Assembly: GCF_042453785.1 (NCBI RefSeq)
Contig: NC_091664.1
Coordinates: forward strand, 7,403,001 to 7,467,000
DNA: 64,000 bases
Direction: 5' to 3'
From: Malus domestica
Lineage: Eukaryota > Streptophyta > Magnoliopsida > Rosales > Rosaceae
Positions 20,641 through 32,090 of the stretch are shown here, piece by piece. A program made the translations under genes and the position numbers. Under the pieces are notes generated by a model. It was not told the DNA's origin. It did not search any database and was given only the letters and a program-made list of their open reading frames with translations. Within the stretch, counting starts at the first letter, position 1; the number at the start of each line of letters is the position of its first letter.

Positions 20641-23600
20641 TATCACCTATTAACCTAATCTAGTTTAACCCATGATCAAAACATTTTTCCACTAGTTTGA
20701 AAACCTTATGCTCCCCGACTCTAAGGGAGAGAATGAATGCGTAGCCAACCATTAATGACTAGTTTATGGCCAGAAGCGTATTCAACGGAAGATGGAACAC
20801 CTCCTGAATGGTTATGATGTTTGAATGGATTGTACATCACAACCATTTGCATCGTAGAGACCCACTATGTGGCTGATCAGAAGCCCAAGATTCCAAGGGA
20901 ACTTTTGTTGTGGCACGAACGTCTGGGACTTCCAAGTTGATGGATGATGCACCGTATAGGAAATCTCCTTACCAGCAGTTAGGACATCGTACCTTGCCAA
21001 GCAATGATCACCGATCTTTATTGGGCAAGAAAATAATTGCCCAGCTACTAAGATACTTACTGGCCAAGTTAATTACTCGCCTATGTACTATAACGATCCT
21101 TATGAATCCCTTATCTTTTCTACAACGGATTCAAGAGAATATTTGTGGACCAATCCAACTAAAATGCAGACCATTTAATTAATTTATGGTTTCGATTAAC
21201 GTATCAACATATTGGTCACATGTTTGTTCCACTCAATGCTGCTTTGTTAGACTCTTGACACCAATTATTAGGTTGTAGGCTCACCACCCCGATTATCTAT
21301 AGAGTCTAGAAAATAGATAATGTCACAGAGTTTACATCGAGAAATTCAATGGTTATTGCATTTCCCTTGTGTACATAAGTTGAACATTTTGATTCCCTAT
21401 GTTCACACCCAAATAGTCTAGTGGAAAACGATCATAAACGCCTTTTAATTATCGTACAAACCTTGGTAATGAGTGCATTAAACTTCCGGTTTTTCTGTGT
21501 AGGGCTATGTAATATTGCATGCAGCTATGTCAGTTCGCCTGAGGCCCATTGCCACTAAACCATTTATGGCGTTACAATTGGTTACTTGGTACGAACCTGA
21601 GTTTCATACTTACACATTTAGGTGTGCATTTTATGTACCAAGCTGCGCCGCTACAACATACCAATATAAGTTTTCAAATAAGGATGTAAATCTTTGTCAA
21701 TTATGATTCTCCTTCATACTAGCTCTTTAAAGCCATTGTAAGCAATCTCCTTATCGCTTATTCACGAGTCGTCACTTCAGTTAGATAGTCTTCCCACCGT
21801 TATGGTGAAATAAGAACATCAATGTTCCTAAAGAACAGTGCGAATTTGCGTGGACGTTGTCCACTATGTCTCATCTCGATCCTCGTACCGCTCAAGTATG
21901 ATAGCCAAGTGCAATGAATTCTAGCTTTCAGAATGTTGCTCTAGACACATTCCTTTAATTTAGCTGAAGTAACGAGATTATATACTAGCTGCAAACATGC
22001 TTGCAAGAATAGACGTACCTAATGGACGTCGAGTTAGCATCTTCGAAAAGTGTGTCAGCCTTGAAGGACGGTTTGGTTGCCCTTGTTGGACAGTCCAATA
22101 CACCAGTGGATTACTGATTAGTCTGTCTTTCACCTAAAGCACGACAATTCACCTGTTCGTAGGATTTACTTCCCTAGAAGAAGAAAGACATGACACAAAA
22201 ATGAATCCATACTCGATCGTATCTCAATCATTTTCATCCAACGAGATTAATCTGTATTACTCCTAAGACTTGAAGTTCTTGGTCGAGTATACTAGTTTGG
22301 GTGAGATATGGAATTGAAATAAGATTATCAACAATGATGTTTCACTTATAATAGTAGCTACCAACATAAAAGAAAAGCAACAATATCAAACCGTGTTCCG
22401 TAGATTAGTGGCAATATGGAACTAATTGGCCAACTAAAAACAATCCATTAGATTCCTTGACTAAGTGGAAAGTGTTTGGGCTATTATTTCCAATACCATC
22501 CAACTCAAAAGGAACCGTAATGAGATAAATGAAATAGTGTGATATAGTGCCGCCTTATTGCACAAGGCCTCTCTCATGCGCCTTTGATTGATTGCAGCTT
22601 ATAAACGTGGTTGTAATGTATCTTTGTTATCATGACACGAAATCTACATGTAAGTTCTTGAAGAATTACATAAATTAGTTCAAAGAGTTCTAGACCACAT
22701 AACACCTCTCGATTTAGATGAGGCTTTCACTATATGGATGCAAAACAACCCATGGGGATGTGGTATACCCATTCAAGTGAAAATTTAATCAATTAGGGGT
22801 ATGTGCCCCTGCGTGTACAAAACCGAAATTGCTAAAGTTGCAGTTCATATCAATGACATAAATCTTACTTAGACTTATGCGGAGCTTGAGAAAACTACCT
22901 TGCACCTGACGTTAGACTTTGAAATGAAAGATCTTGGAAAACTCGAGCATAGTGATGATGGTATTCCAGTCCACCAGTCGAACTACACCAAGAAGGTGTT
23001 ACTTTCGAGTATACCCCTAATTGCTCGTATGCTAGATGAAATTGAGACCTTTGCGAAGGTTATGGAGCCTAAAGTTCCATATCTGAATGAAATTGGCCTT
23101 TATTGTACTTGGCTCAAAGCACTAGATCAGACATCTCTATTGCTGATAATTTTTTGGCATAAAATAGTGTTATGCCTACATGCCACCATCAAATTGGTGT
23201 TAAAGACGTTTTTCCATTATTACGATTTGGGGTTATTCTAACCCTATGCATCTTAGAATGAATCACACTCACTTAGTTCCCAAAAAAAATGCATACCTTA
23301 TGGGATACGCTGACACAAACTATTTACATGTCCCTTGCACGTTTTCTAATGAGTTATGTCTTTACCGTTAAGAACACCGCAATACCTTGGTGGTCAACCA
23401 AATAGAAGTTTGTTGCAAAATCTTCAAATCGTTCCAGGACTCATTGCGCCACACTATGCCACACGTGAGAAACGTGAAGACTATGTCGCATGTATCAACT
23501 AGAACATAACATGATACATCCAAGAAGTCAACGCTAAGTATATTGCGTCTACATCAGCAAAGCATCAGGGTAGGCTGGGCAAACGAGTCATGGACCCACG

Positions 23601-25476
23601 AGTAGGGGCAAGTAGTGGCAATTTTAGGCGAGTTCAGAGCGGGTTTATATTTTTCTACATTTAAAACGGTGCGGGATGGGTCAGTTCCTAGTAAATAGCG
23701 ACGCAGGGATGTCCTAATTTGTGATGACACGGGCCTCCGGCCCGGACCGTATCCACCATCTAATATTGGAGATTAAATCTATACCATCCAAACATCTCAC
23801 ACTCACAAGGGTCTTAGAGTTTGTAGTTTACTCTCAGATTTTCTTGAAGACTCCCTTAGACTCGGATGAATCTCCTCTCTTCAGTCAACCCTCTCGCATC
23901 TCGATGATGGATTCGATTCTCACTCTCCTTCATCTTGATCTCTTTATCCTAGAGTCCAAAATGACTCTCTTCCCTCTTGAACCTCGATAGTTGACCTTCA
24001 TCCCTCAGCTTCTCTGAAGTTGACTCCGAATCTTCGACCACCACCATCATCTCCTCTCAATTTCGACCACTACCTCACGGTCCTGACCAGTCTATCTCGA
24101 AGCTAAATCTTCAAACAAAAGGTATTCAATTTTAGCCTTTAGGGATTTAAGGAATTTGGGTTTTTCTAGATTTAGGGATTTTGATTTTTTTTTATTTTTT
24201 TTGGTTAATTAATATCATACTCTGGGTCTGGACCTGGATTTTTGCATTTGCAGGCTCATTAAACTGGGGGGGGGGGTTTAATTACCAATTATTGTATAAC
24301 TATAATATGCACTCAATTAGGAACAAAGGGGTAGATTACAGCAATCTTCTATAAGTTTTAAAAGGGTTTGTAAGCACTTGATTAGGAACGACGGGTAGGT
24401 AAGCTACCAATTCTTGTATAATATGCACTCGATTGGGTTACTCAATCTCTTTCCAATTTGTGTAATTCTAGAGAAATCAATTTGTTGCATTTCCAAAACC
24501 CGGATGTTGTTGCAATTCAACCTTTTGAGTTTACCAATGTAGTTAAGCCGTTTATTGTTTTGTTGCTTGAAAAGTCTAGTCTTGTTTTATGATTAGCTTA
24601 CTCGTTTGATTCTCTTTGTATGTTAGGTAAGGTGGTTTTGTGATTTGTTTGTATTTGAAACTTGAGTAATCTATTATTATGCTTTAGATCGAATGAGAAA
24701 ATCAAGTTATTGCTGCTGTGCTCGGCAAGGTTTTACAAAGGAGGAATGATATTGCCTAATTCCTGAATAAATGATACAATAATCTATTTTTGAAAAAAAA
24801 AAATTTAATTGGACCCGACCTGAACCGGCCAGTTTCAAATGGGCCGGGTTAGGTCCAATTCCAAGAATTAGAATTGCTACACCTGTCCAGCCTGACCCAT
24901 TTCATTTTAAAACCGGTCCTATCGAGTTCCTCCAAATTTCGACCCGGCCCGACCTGTGCCCCCTAATCTGGAGATTGAAGTCAAGCATTCAGATCCCAAA
25001 CAACCTTGCCAGCCTCTTCACGACGTCACTGCCAAAGTCTACCTTCCAGAAGCTTGTATGAGGAATTGGTGCGTAACCATTCATTTGCAATGCTTGTAGC
25101 TCTCATTTCTAAGTTTTGTTAAAACTCAGGACAATATCCAAAAGTATACTCACTTGTTAAAATTAGGAGCATTTTTCCTACTTAGTTTTTGCTACCTGAC
25201 TAGGATTTAACGTGATCATACTTTTGTGAGTTTTCTACTTGCGTCCAGAAGAGTATAATTTTGAATTAATGCAAACTTTTCACATTTTTCCTTAGACTAT
25301 GGGTTCTTCTACTAGGTTTTGCCATAGCGACTCTGGTGATTTACTACCAATGCATTCTTTCGTTTAATTTGAGACTCACATTCGCTTATTGTGCAGACGA
25401 CTTCATCAACTAAACTCACTTCATTGTTGAAGACCTGATGCTGTATTTTCTTTGAGTATTTACACACTCAAGGGAG
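20641..25476 (+). mobile_element. Very old copia element, interrupted by a hAT-like insertion
   Basis: Scattered, frameshifted copia pieces in correct order. Gag-pre-integrase LLWHERLGLPS lies near 20905. Integrase follows: ICGPI and FMVSINVSTYWSHV near 21140-21220, HVHTQ near 21400, then a C-terminal block to 21680. RT remnants lie near 22890-23100 (TLDFEMKDLGKLE). RNase H pieces follow near 23310-23560. The 3' terminal fragment is at 24965-25080 (NLASLFTTSLPKSTFQKLV). The 3' polypurine tract AAGGGAGAG (25469-25477) precedes the 3' LTR. Dozens of stops; no function. Confidence 0.8.
23568..24966. mobile_element. Non-autonomous hAT-like DNA element inserted in the old copia
   Basis: It splits the RNase H region from the copia 3' end. 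The left terminus reads AGGGTAGGCTGGGCAAACGA; the right terminus, reverse complemented, reads TTAGGGGGCACAGGTCGGGC. Both resemble the GGGTGGGCA-type ends of plant hAT relatives, with G/C-rich subterminal repeats such as GGGCCGGGTTAGG and CCGGCCCGG. It holds short direct repeats (TACCAATT-TTGTATAA, 24271 and 24400) but no transposase. The 8 bp duplication could not be confirmed. Confidence 0.5.
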
Positions 25477-25640
25477 AGTGTTAGGAATGTGATTGTGTAA
25501 ATCCTACTGGGATTCTATAGTATTTTTTAGATAGTGTCATATTTCATTGTAATACCTAAAAGGTAAGAAAATTACATTTCCTACTATTATAAATAAAAGC
25601 ACAATGAGGTGAGAAAACCTTTTTAGACCTCTCCAAATGA
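25477..25640 (+). repeat. 3' LTR start of the old copia (truncated)
   Basis: Follows the polypurine tract with TGTTAGGAATGTG, contains TATAAATAAAAG (about 25589) as TATA/polyA-like signal, and loses recognisable structure after about 25640. No matching 5' copy is intact. Confidence 0.5.
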
Positions 25641-26761
25641 GATGTCAAATCCTAAGTGGAATGACATGTAATCAAATTTGAAAGTAGAAGCAAGCTTCAA
25701 CCGATATGTCAATCATATGTGAATTGACATATGAGTTTTCATATATCAAATTTGACATATTAAAGGTGATGCCAAATAATTTGTAATTATTTTATTGTGT
25801 AGGTCCCATTAATGCACCAATTGTAGATCTTGAAAGTTTATTTTAATTGATTTCTTTTTAAAATGGTTCATACAAATATCATTTATAAAAAACATATCGG
25901 TTGGAAAAATAAAAAATTTGACATTGCCGCGAATTAACATTTGATATTTATCTTGTGACATCTTCATTTAAGATTTTCTCTCTCCCTTGACGCCGAATCC
26001 ACTCTCTATAATTCTTTAGTTAAATAAGCCTACAAGAGAATTATTTTTTGTAAAAGTTGTTCTTTAATTTAATTTAATTTTTAGTTTATGTGATAATAAA
26101 GTTGAGAAAAATGAAAAAGTTAAAATGAGAAAACAAATGATAAAATTACTAACATCTCCCTTTTCCTTATACTAGAATATGAGCGTCAATTATCTTTATA
26201 TATAAAGTCAACAACCTTTTTTCGAGTAACAAGTTTCACCAAAAATTTTGAACAAAAATGCCCCCAAAACAAAAATTTCAAAAGCAGCCCAAATAATGCA
26301 CCAAATAATGCAGGGGTATTTCGTCATTTTAACAGTGTTTTTTTAATAATTAATTCTTTTTGTACGTTTTTTTTTATTTTTTTTATTTTTTATTTATAAT
26401 TAGTATATCACAATAGGCTAGCAATAATATGATTCAATCAGTTATTCATTAAATATTATTTTCTCTATTTTTAAATATGTTCAAAACATCTTAAGAGACG
26501 TGTAATGCCGGTTATAAAAAATGTCTTTCACACGCGCATAATAATGTGATTAAATTAGTTATCAAATGATTATTTTATTTTTTCTTACAAACGATATTAT
26601 TTACACTAAGGGAGATGGGGATTGGCTTAGCCTTACAATGGGCTAGCAATAATGTGATTCAATCAGTTGTTTACTAAATATTATTTTCTCTATTCTTGAT
26701 GTAAATTCAATGGAATGTAGATAAAAATTGAAATACCGATTTTATTATGTGAATTCAGCTA
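25641..26761. other. AT-rich intergenic with duplicated segment and SINE relic
   Basis: No gene. Around 26410-26465 and 26640-26695 is the same ~55 bp text (GGCTAGCAATAAT, GATTCAATCAGTT, ATATTATTTTCTCTATT). The stretch 26583-26640 (ACAAACGATATTATTTACAC) is the minus-strand end of the SINE family seen complete at 40.3 kb. Confidence 0.55.
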
Positions 26762-26766
26762 CTTTG

Positions 26767-27052
26767 TGTAACATCCCACATCGCCCAGGGGAGTGATCCT
26801 TAAATGTATATTCCCATCCCTACCTAGCACGAGGCCTTTTGGGAGCTCACTAGCTTCGGGTTCTGTAGGAACTTCGAAGTTAAGCGAGAAGGGGGCTAGA
26901 GCACTCCCAGGATGGGTGACCCACTGGGAAGTTGCTCATGAGTTCCCAGAAACAAAACCGTGAGGGCGTGGTCGGGGCCCAAAGCGGACAATATCGTGCT
27001 ACGGTGGTGGAGCGGGCCCGGGAAGTGATCCGCCCCGGGCCGGGATGTGACA
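26767..27052 (+). repeat. 5' LTR of Cassandra, 5S rRNA-like
   Basis: Carries the 5S rRNA-like segment (about 26819-26938) with the internal control elements of 5S genes: A-box-like GAAGTTAAGC (26876-26885) and C-box-like GGATGGGTGACC (26912-26923). RNA polymerase III transcription is the known feature of the family. It is not a functional 5S gene. Confidence 0.9.
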
Positions 27053-27121
27053 ATTGGTATCAGAGCCTAACCCTGGCCGTGGTGTGCCGACGAGGACGTC
27101 GGGCCCCTAAGGGGGGTGGAT

Positions 27122-27407
27122 TGTAACATCCCACATCGCCCAGGGGAGTGATCCTTAAATGTATATTCCCATCCCTACCTAGCACGAGGCCTTTTGGGAG
27201 CTCACTAGCTTCGGGTTCTGTAGGAACTTCGAAGTTAAGCGAGAAGGGGGCTAGAGCACTCCCAGGATGGGTGACCCACTGGGAAGTTGCTCATGAGTTC
27301 CCAGAAACAAAACCGTGAGGGCGTGGTCGGGGCCCAAAGCGGACAATATCGTGCTACGGTGGTGGAGCGGGCCCGGGAAGTGATCCGCCCCGGGCCGGGA
27401 TGTGACA
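27122..27407 (+). repeat. 3' LTR of Cassandra, 5S rRNA-like
   Basis: Appears base-for-base the same as the 5' LTR when read side by side, which dates the insertion as recent. Followed by the CTTTG target duplicate. Confidence 0.9.
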
Positions 27408-27412
27408 CTTTG

Positions 27413-28640
27413 ATTGGTTTGTGAGGGGTTTTTTCTAACATGATCTAAGATTATTCAATTACTTGAAATATTTGATTTTCTTTTTTGTCAATTTACACAT
27501 ATAAATATATTTCAAAACGTGTAAGTCGCGTGTAGCATGTCGTAATTAAAAATAATATTTTTTGCACGCACGTAAGCATGTGCATAAAGGCTAGTACATC
27601 ACGCACGTGCATGAATGCTAGTACAATATAATATCAAGAATATCAAGCAATGACTAGAATCGCAGAAGGTTTCACATATTTTTAGCACTAGCGTAGGACA
27701 ACATCTTTGTTCTGCGACCTTAATCATTACGTGGTAATTTACATTTCCCTTCAGGCAATCTCTGATGTTTTATGTGCAGTGCTGCATATATCAACGATTT
27801 AATTATAGTGCTGGCAATAATGAAATGTCATAATTTGTGGATGGTCCCATTCCCATATGAAGTTTATTCTTTATGCTCCGACCCATGTGAACTGTGAAAA
27901 TAATATGAACAGGCCATTTCACAAAGATGTCCTTTGAATTCACGAAATTTTTTTTATTGTAACGAAAATACGGATGGTATATCACGTATTTTTAAGTAAA
28001 TGGTCGAAAAATTTATTTTTTAAGTTATTAACTTTTTAACACACATATCTTATCATTTGTATAATGATACGTGGTGTACTACCTCGTACACCGGTCATAC
28101 TAGAAAATCTCTCCAAATTCACGTGCTATATTGTTGTCCGATAATTTCCAAGGGTAGAAGAAAGCCACTCTGAAAGTAAGTTTGTTTTTTCTCCCTACTG
28201 AAAGTAAATCATCACATGTTGATCAAATAAAGAGAGGCGACCATCACATGTTTGTTAAAATAAAGAAATTACGTTCTCATACTTTTGTAATTGCAAAAAA
28301 ATTTGGGTGTTTCAGAGTACCGATAGTTTTAATGGTTTAACTATTAAATCTTTAATTTTTTATATTTTAATTAAAAATATAACGATTAAAAGTACCGGAT
28401 ACACAGACGCATCTAAAAAAATCTTTTGTAATTTTCTTGCCTTTTTTCATTCTGAATTTTATCCCTTTTCTCACATTACATTAAAGGAAAATTAATGAAA
28501 AGAGTTTGAAAACTTTGAATTTTAATCAAAAACCATGTAAACAACTTTATTTAATGGTTAAGACAAAAGTCAACACTGAACTAGTCCAATTAAGATAACC
28601 CAAACAATTAAATTTCGATTTGCCCCTAACGGCAAGTCTC
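27413..28640. other. Intergenic, AT-rich, with MITE copy
   Basis: No gene seen. A ~165 bp repeat at 27951-28112 recurs at 40731-40894. Otherwise simple AT-rich DNA. Positions 28497-28545 (AAAAGAGTTTGAAAACTTTG) resemble the start of the MITE at 32630. Confidence 0.5.
27951..28112. repeat. MITE-like repeat, copy 1
   Basis: Shares blocks with 40731-40894: ACGGATGGTA, CACGTATTTTT, AAGTTATTAAC, TTTTAACACACAT and GAAAATCTCTC. No open frame and AT-rich ends suggest a small non-autonomous DNA element; no target duplication resolved. Confidence 0.55.
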
Positions 28641-28792
28641 TTGTCCATCTAATATCTCTTCCGGATCTCTCTGCAATACTGTGTCTCCCTTTCTCTCCAT
28701 GACACAACGACAACGATCTCCGCCACCACTGCTACCTCAGACCTACCCCGGCCCCGACCGATGAAAAGCTTGGCTCCATTGAACTCAATTCT

Positions 28793-28941
28793 ATCTTCCA
28801 ATCTTTGGTGTCTTGCTATTTCATTTGAGCCCGTGCCACTCATTTTCGTATGAGAGAAAGAGAAGCGAAGATCGTTTGAGCCCGTGCCACTCATCTTCCA
28901 ATCTTTGGTGTCTTGCTATTTCATTTGAGCCTGTGCCACTC
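28793..28941 (+). repeat. Direct duplication, ~98 bp period
   Basis: The text CTTCCAATCTTTGGTGTCTT followed by GCTATTTCATTTGAGCC and GTGCCACTC occurs at 28794-28842 and again at 28892-28941. It stands just ahead of the topoisomerase relic. Confidence 0.85.
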
Positions 28942-29032
28942 TGTCGCCCCAACCATCACCACCTTCGTCGTCTCACCCGCTCTCAATCATCATCAGGTAC
29001 TACTCTCACTCATCTCCTCATTGTATCCGTCC

Positions 29033-29257
29033 ATTGACGTCGAGCAAAACTGCATCAGCGTCTACAACAACGTCGTTGGAGTTCCTGTTGAGATTCACCA
29101 GAAGGAGAAGGTCTACATCCCAGAGTTGAACTTCGGACATCTTCTGACTAGTAGCAATTACTATCATACGGTGAAGAAGACCACCGGTGGACACAACGAC
29201 TACAGCCCCAAGCTTACGAACATCTTGTCCACCGAGTTCGTCATCGAGACGACGGAC
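29033..29257 (+). pseudogene. DNA topoisomerase II ATPase-domain fragment
   Basis: About 75 codons matching the GHKL ATPase domain of plant topoisomerase II: DVEQNCISVYNN, VPVEIHQ, HLLTSSNY, KKTTGG, LTNILSTEFVIET. The two nucleotide-binding glycine motifs are damaged: the expected GDG is VVG, and the expected GGRNGYGAKL reads GGHNDYSPKL. The frame hits a stop soon after, then GCAG|GTATAA resembles an exon edge. It is a captured or duplicated exon, not an active enzyme. Confidence 0.8.
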
Positions 29258-29263
29258 GTATAA

Positions 29264-30880
29264 GCAGGTATAAAATTATGGATTCTCTAATTTATGTGAT
29301 GTTTGATTTGTGTTTAGGGTTTTAGTGTTTTGTGGAATTTGGGAATTAGCATTTGGTCTTCTATTTTAGGGTTTGATGTGTATAAAATTGTGTATATTAG
29401 GGTTTCGATGTTTGGTGGAATTGCATAATTAGGATTTGGTCTTTTGTTTGTGATTGTTTTGGTCTTCTGTTTGTGATTGTTCATTTAATGTAATTTCATT
29501 TTGTAATCTGTGATTTATTGAGGACTATTGTGACTAATTTCTCTTTGGGTTTGAAATGTATTTCCAAATTTCGATTGACCAAATATTGCAGCATGATGTA
29601 AACATGTACTCTACCTATATGGGTTTGAAATGGATTTCCAATTGATGAGAGTTGATGTATACATGTACTCTACCTATAAAATTCACATTCTTTCCCGAAT
29701 GCTCTCCAGTTCACAACATTCACTAGCATGCTTGTGTAAGTTTTTATAAAGTGATGTAGTAATGGTAGTTTAGAATGGTTACTTTGATAATTTTTTTGAA
29801 AATTTCTGTTGTGATATTTTTGTAATCTGTTGTTTCATGAAATCTGCATAGTTTGTCCAGTTGGGTTTTATGTACAACCAAACTGAAAAATGCTCAAAAC
29901 TATAGGATAAATCTTAGAAGACCAACTTGAAACGGGTCAACAAACTCATGTAAAAAGTTTGCAGGAAATCCTAATAAGTCACAAGTTTTTTCACGTGCTT
30001 GACTCTAGTTCATATAAGTTTCTCCTCGATAGTTAATGATTGTCATTTGTATGAAATTTTCCTCACTTTTCATAGGTGAAAGTGGAAGATGCATCTCTTC
30101 TTGCATTATAACACGAAGGTTGTCGAGCATTGCTAGCAGAACCTAAAGTCGACATGTTACGATAGATGGGCTCTTGCGTTTTGGCGAGGGGAATGCAGGA
30201 ATATGCTTGAACATTGAAGATTTCTTGTAGATATGGCTTTGGGCTCGCCTGCTTTCCTCTTGTGTTTTGGCGAGGGAAATGCAGGAATATGCTTGAACAT
30301 TGAAGATTTCTTGTAGATATGGCTTTGGGCTCGCCTGTTTTCCTCTTGTTATGTGAGATGCAATATTTGGCATTCTTATAAGATGATCTAATACGATCGA
30401 ATGATTTCGAGCTTACTCGGTCAAATGTTTGTTACACATCGCTTGCTTGTTTGCTTAACTGAACAACCATTTATACATTGAAGTGTTTACTTGTAGTTCA
30501 TTACGGATCTCAAGATCGAGTTGAGATAGGCAGTGATGACCCAAAGTATTTGTATTCTCAAATTGAAATGAGGCAACTTAGTCAAGACTGCAAATGAGTT
30601 GATGTTATAACCTTGAAAACAAGGGTCAACCTTTACCTTATTTGTTGGTTCTTAAACAAACCTGAAATTGGTGCATTACATGAGTAATGATATTTGATCA
30701 ATTTTTTGCTAGGAACAACTTACAAGAGAACAATAACTTGGACTCATGCGTGTTAGAGGCAAGTGAATTTTACAGGTTGTAAATTGAAAAACTCATCGAT
30801 TGGTCATTCTGCGTTAAATAATGTAAGTGTTTGTTTCCTTGTTTAATAATGCATTGGCAATTTAACTGTTGTTCCTCACA
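29264..30880. other. Non-coding, with an 88 bp tandem duplication
   Basis: 29264-29580 is T/G-rich and intron-like. 30170-30350 contains two near-identical ~88 bp copies (GTTTTGGCGAGGG, AATGCAGGAATATGCTTGAA, TCTTGTAGATATGGCTTTGG). No long frame matches a family I know. Transcribed status cannot be judged. Confidence 0.5.
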
Positions 30881-30892
30881 GTCGGCTTTCTC

Positions 30893-32090
30893 AAAATAAC
30901 TCACACTATTTCTAAAGTGAGCCACTATTTCTTGAACTATAACAAAATAACCCACATAATCAACACTATTTCTGAAGTAAAACACTACAAAATAACCCAC
31001 ATAATCAACACTATTTCTGAAGTAAAACACTATTTTTTGAACTACAACAAAATAACCTACTATTTAGAAAGCGAACCAAAATAACCCACATTATTTATGG
31101 AATTACAATGTAATAACCCATACTATTTATGAAAGTAAACCAAAATAACCAATACTATTGCTAGAACTACAACATAATAATCCACATTATTTTTTAAACT
31201 ATAGAATAATCACCCATACTATTTCTGAAAGTTAACTAAAATAACCTACACTATTTCTGAAACTACAACATAGTAACCCACACTATTTATGGATCTACAA
31301 CATAATAACCCATACTATTTATGAAAGTGAACCAAAATAACCCACATTATTTATGGAACAACAATGTAATAATCCACACTGTTTCTGAAAGTAAACCAAA
31401 ATAACCTATACTATTGCTGGAACTACCACATAATTCACACTATTTCTGAAACTATAGTATAATCACCCAGCCTATTTCTGAAAATGAACCAAAATAACTT
31501 ACACTATTTATGAACTACAACATAATAGCCAACACTATTTATGAATCTACAATATAATAACCCACACTATTTATGAAAGTGAACCAAAATAACTCACATT
31601 ATTTCTAGAACTACAATGTAATAACTCACACTATTTCTGAAAGTAAACCAAAATAATATACACTATTGTTGGAACTACAACATAATAATCCACACTATTC
31701 TGAAACTATAGTATAATCATCTACACTATTTTTGAAAGTGAACCAAAATAACCTACATTATTTCTGAAACTACAACATAAAAACCCACACTTTCCCTGGA
31801 ACTACAGCATATGAACCCACACTATTTCTAAAACTACAGCATAATAACCACACTATTTTTGGAAAGTGAGCCAAAATACCCATACTATTTCTAGAACTAC
31901 AACATTTTACCCACACTATTTCTGAAATTGATCCAAAATAACTCACACTATTTATGAAATGTAACAAAATAAACATCATTTATGGAATTAAAACAAATAA
32001 CTCATACTAATTTTGGTGAACCAAAAATAAAGCGCACACTATTACTGGAACTATTGCAAAATTATACATTATTTATGAAACTGAAGAAAA
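30893..32090. repeat. Degenerate minisatellite, unit about 34 bp
   Basis: Roughly 35 imperfect units of AATAACCCACACTATTTCTG alternately followed by AACTACAACAT or AAGTGAACCAA. Variants include Cy-TATTTATG and TATTGCTGG. Two unit types alternate in parts, giving a 68 bp higher order. No coding capacity; the few open frames are repeat by-products. Confidence 0.9.

Larger units (their letters stand above)
26767..27407 (+). mobile_element. Complete Cassandra-type TRIM retrotransposon
   Basis: A 641 bp element: 5' LTR 26767-27052 (286 bp), tiny internal region 27053-27121, 3' LTR 27122-27407 (286 bp). LTRs run TGTAACATCCC...GGGATGTGACA and appear identical on reading. The PBS TGGTATCAGAGC (27055-27066) matches initiator tRNA-Met; the polypurine tract AAGGGGGGTGGA lies at 27109-27120. 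The element is flanked by the 5 bp direct repeat CTTTG (26762-26766 and 27408-27412). It has no coding capacity and depends on other elements' proteins. Cassandra LTRs contain a 5S rRNA-derived promoter, present here. Confidence 0.95.

Noticed and set aside
26819..26938. 5S ribosomal RNA gene
   Set aside because: Sequence is 5S-like with control boxes, but it is part of a TG...CA-ended LTR duplicated at 27122-27407 with PBS and PPT between, so it is the LTR's 5S-derived promoter.
26932..27441. Short open frames in the Cassandra element
   Set aside because: They lie across the 5S-like LTR and the tiny internal region; Cassandra elements do not encode protein.
30893..32090. CRISPR-like array
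   Set aside because: Units are short, degenerate and contiguous with no unique spacers, and this is a plant nuclear genome.
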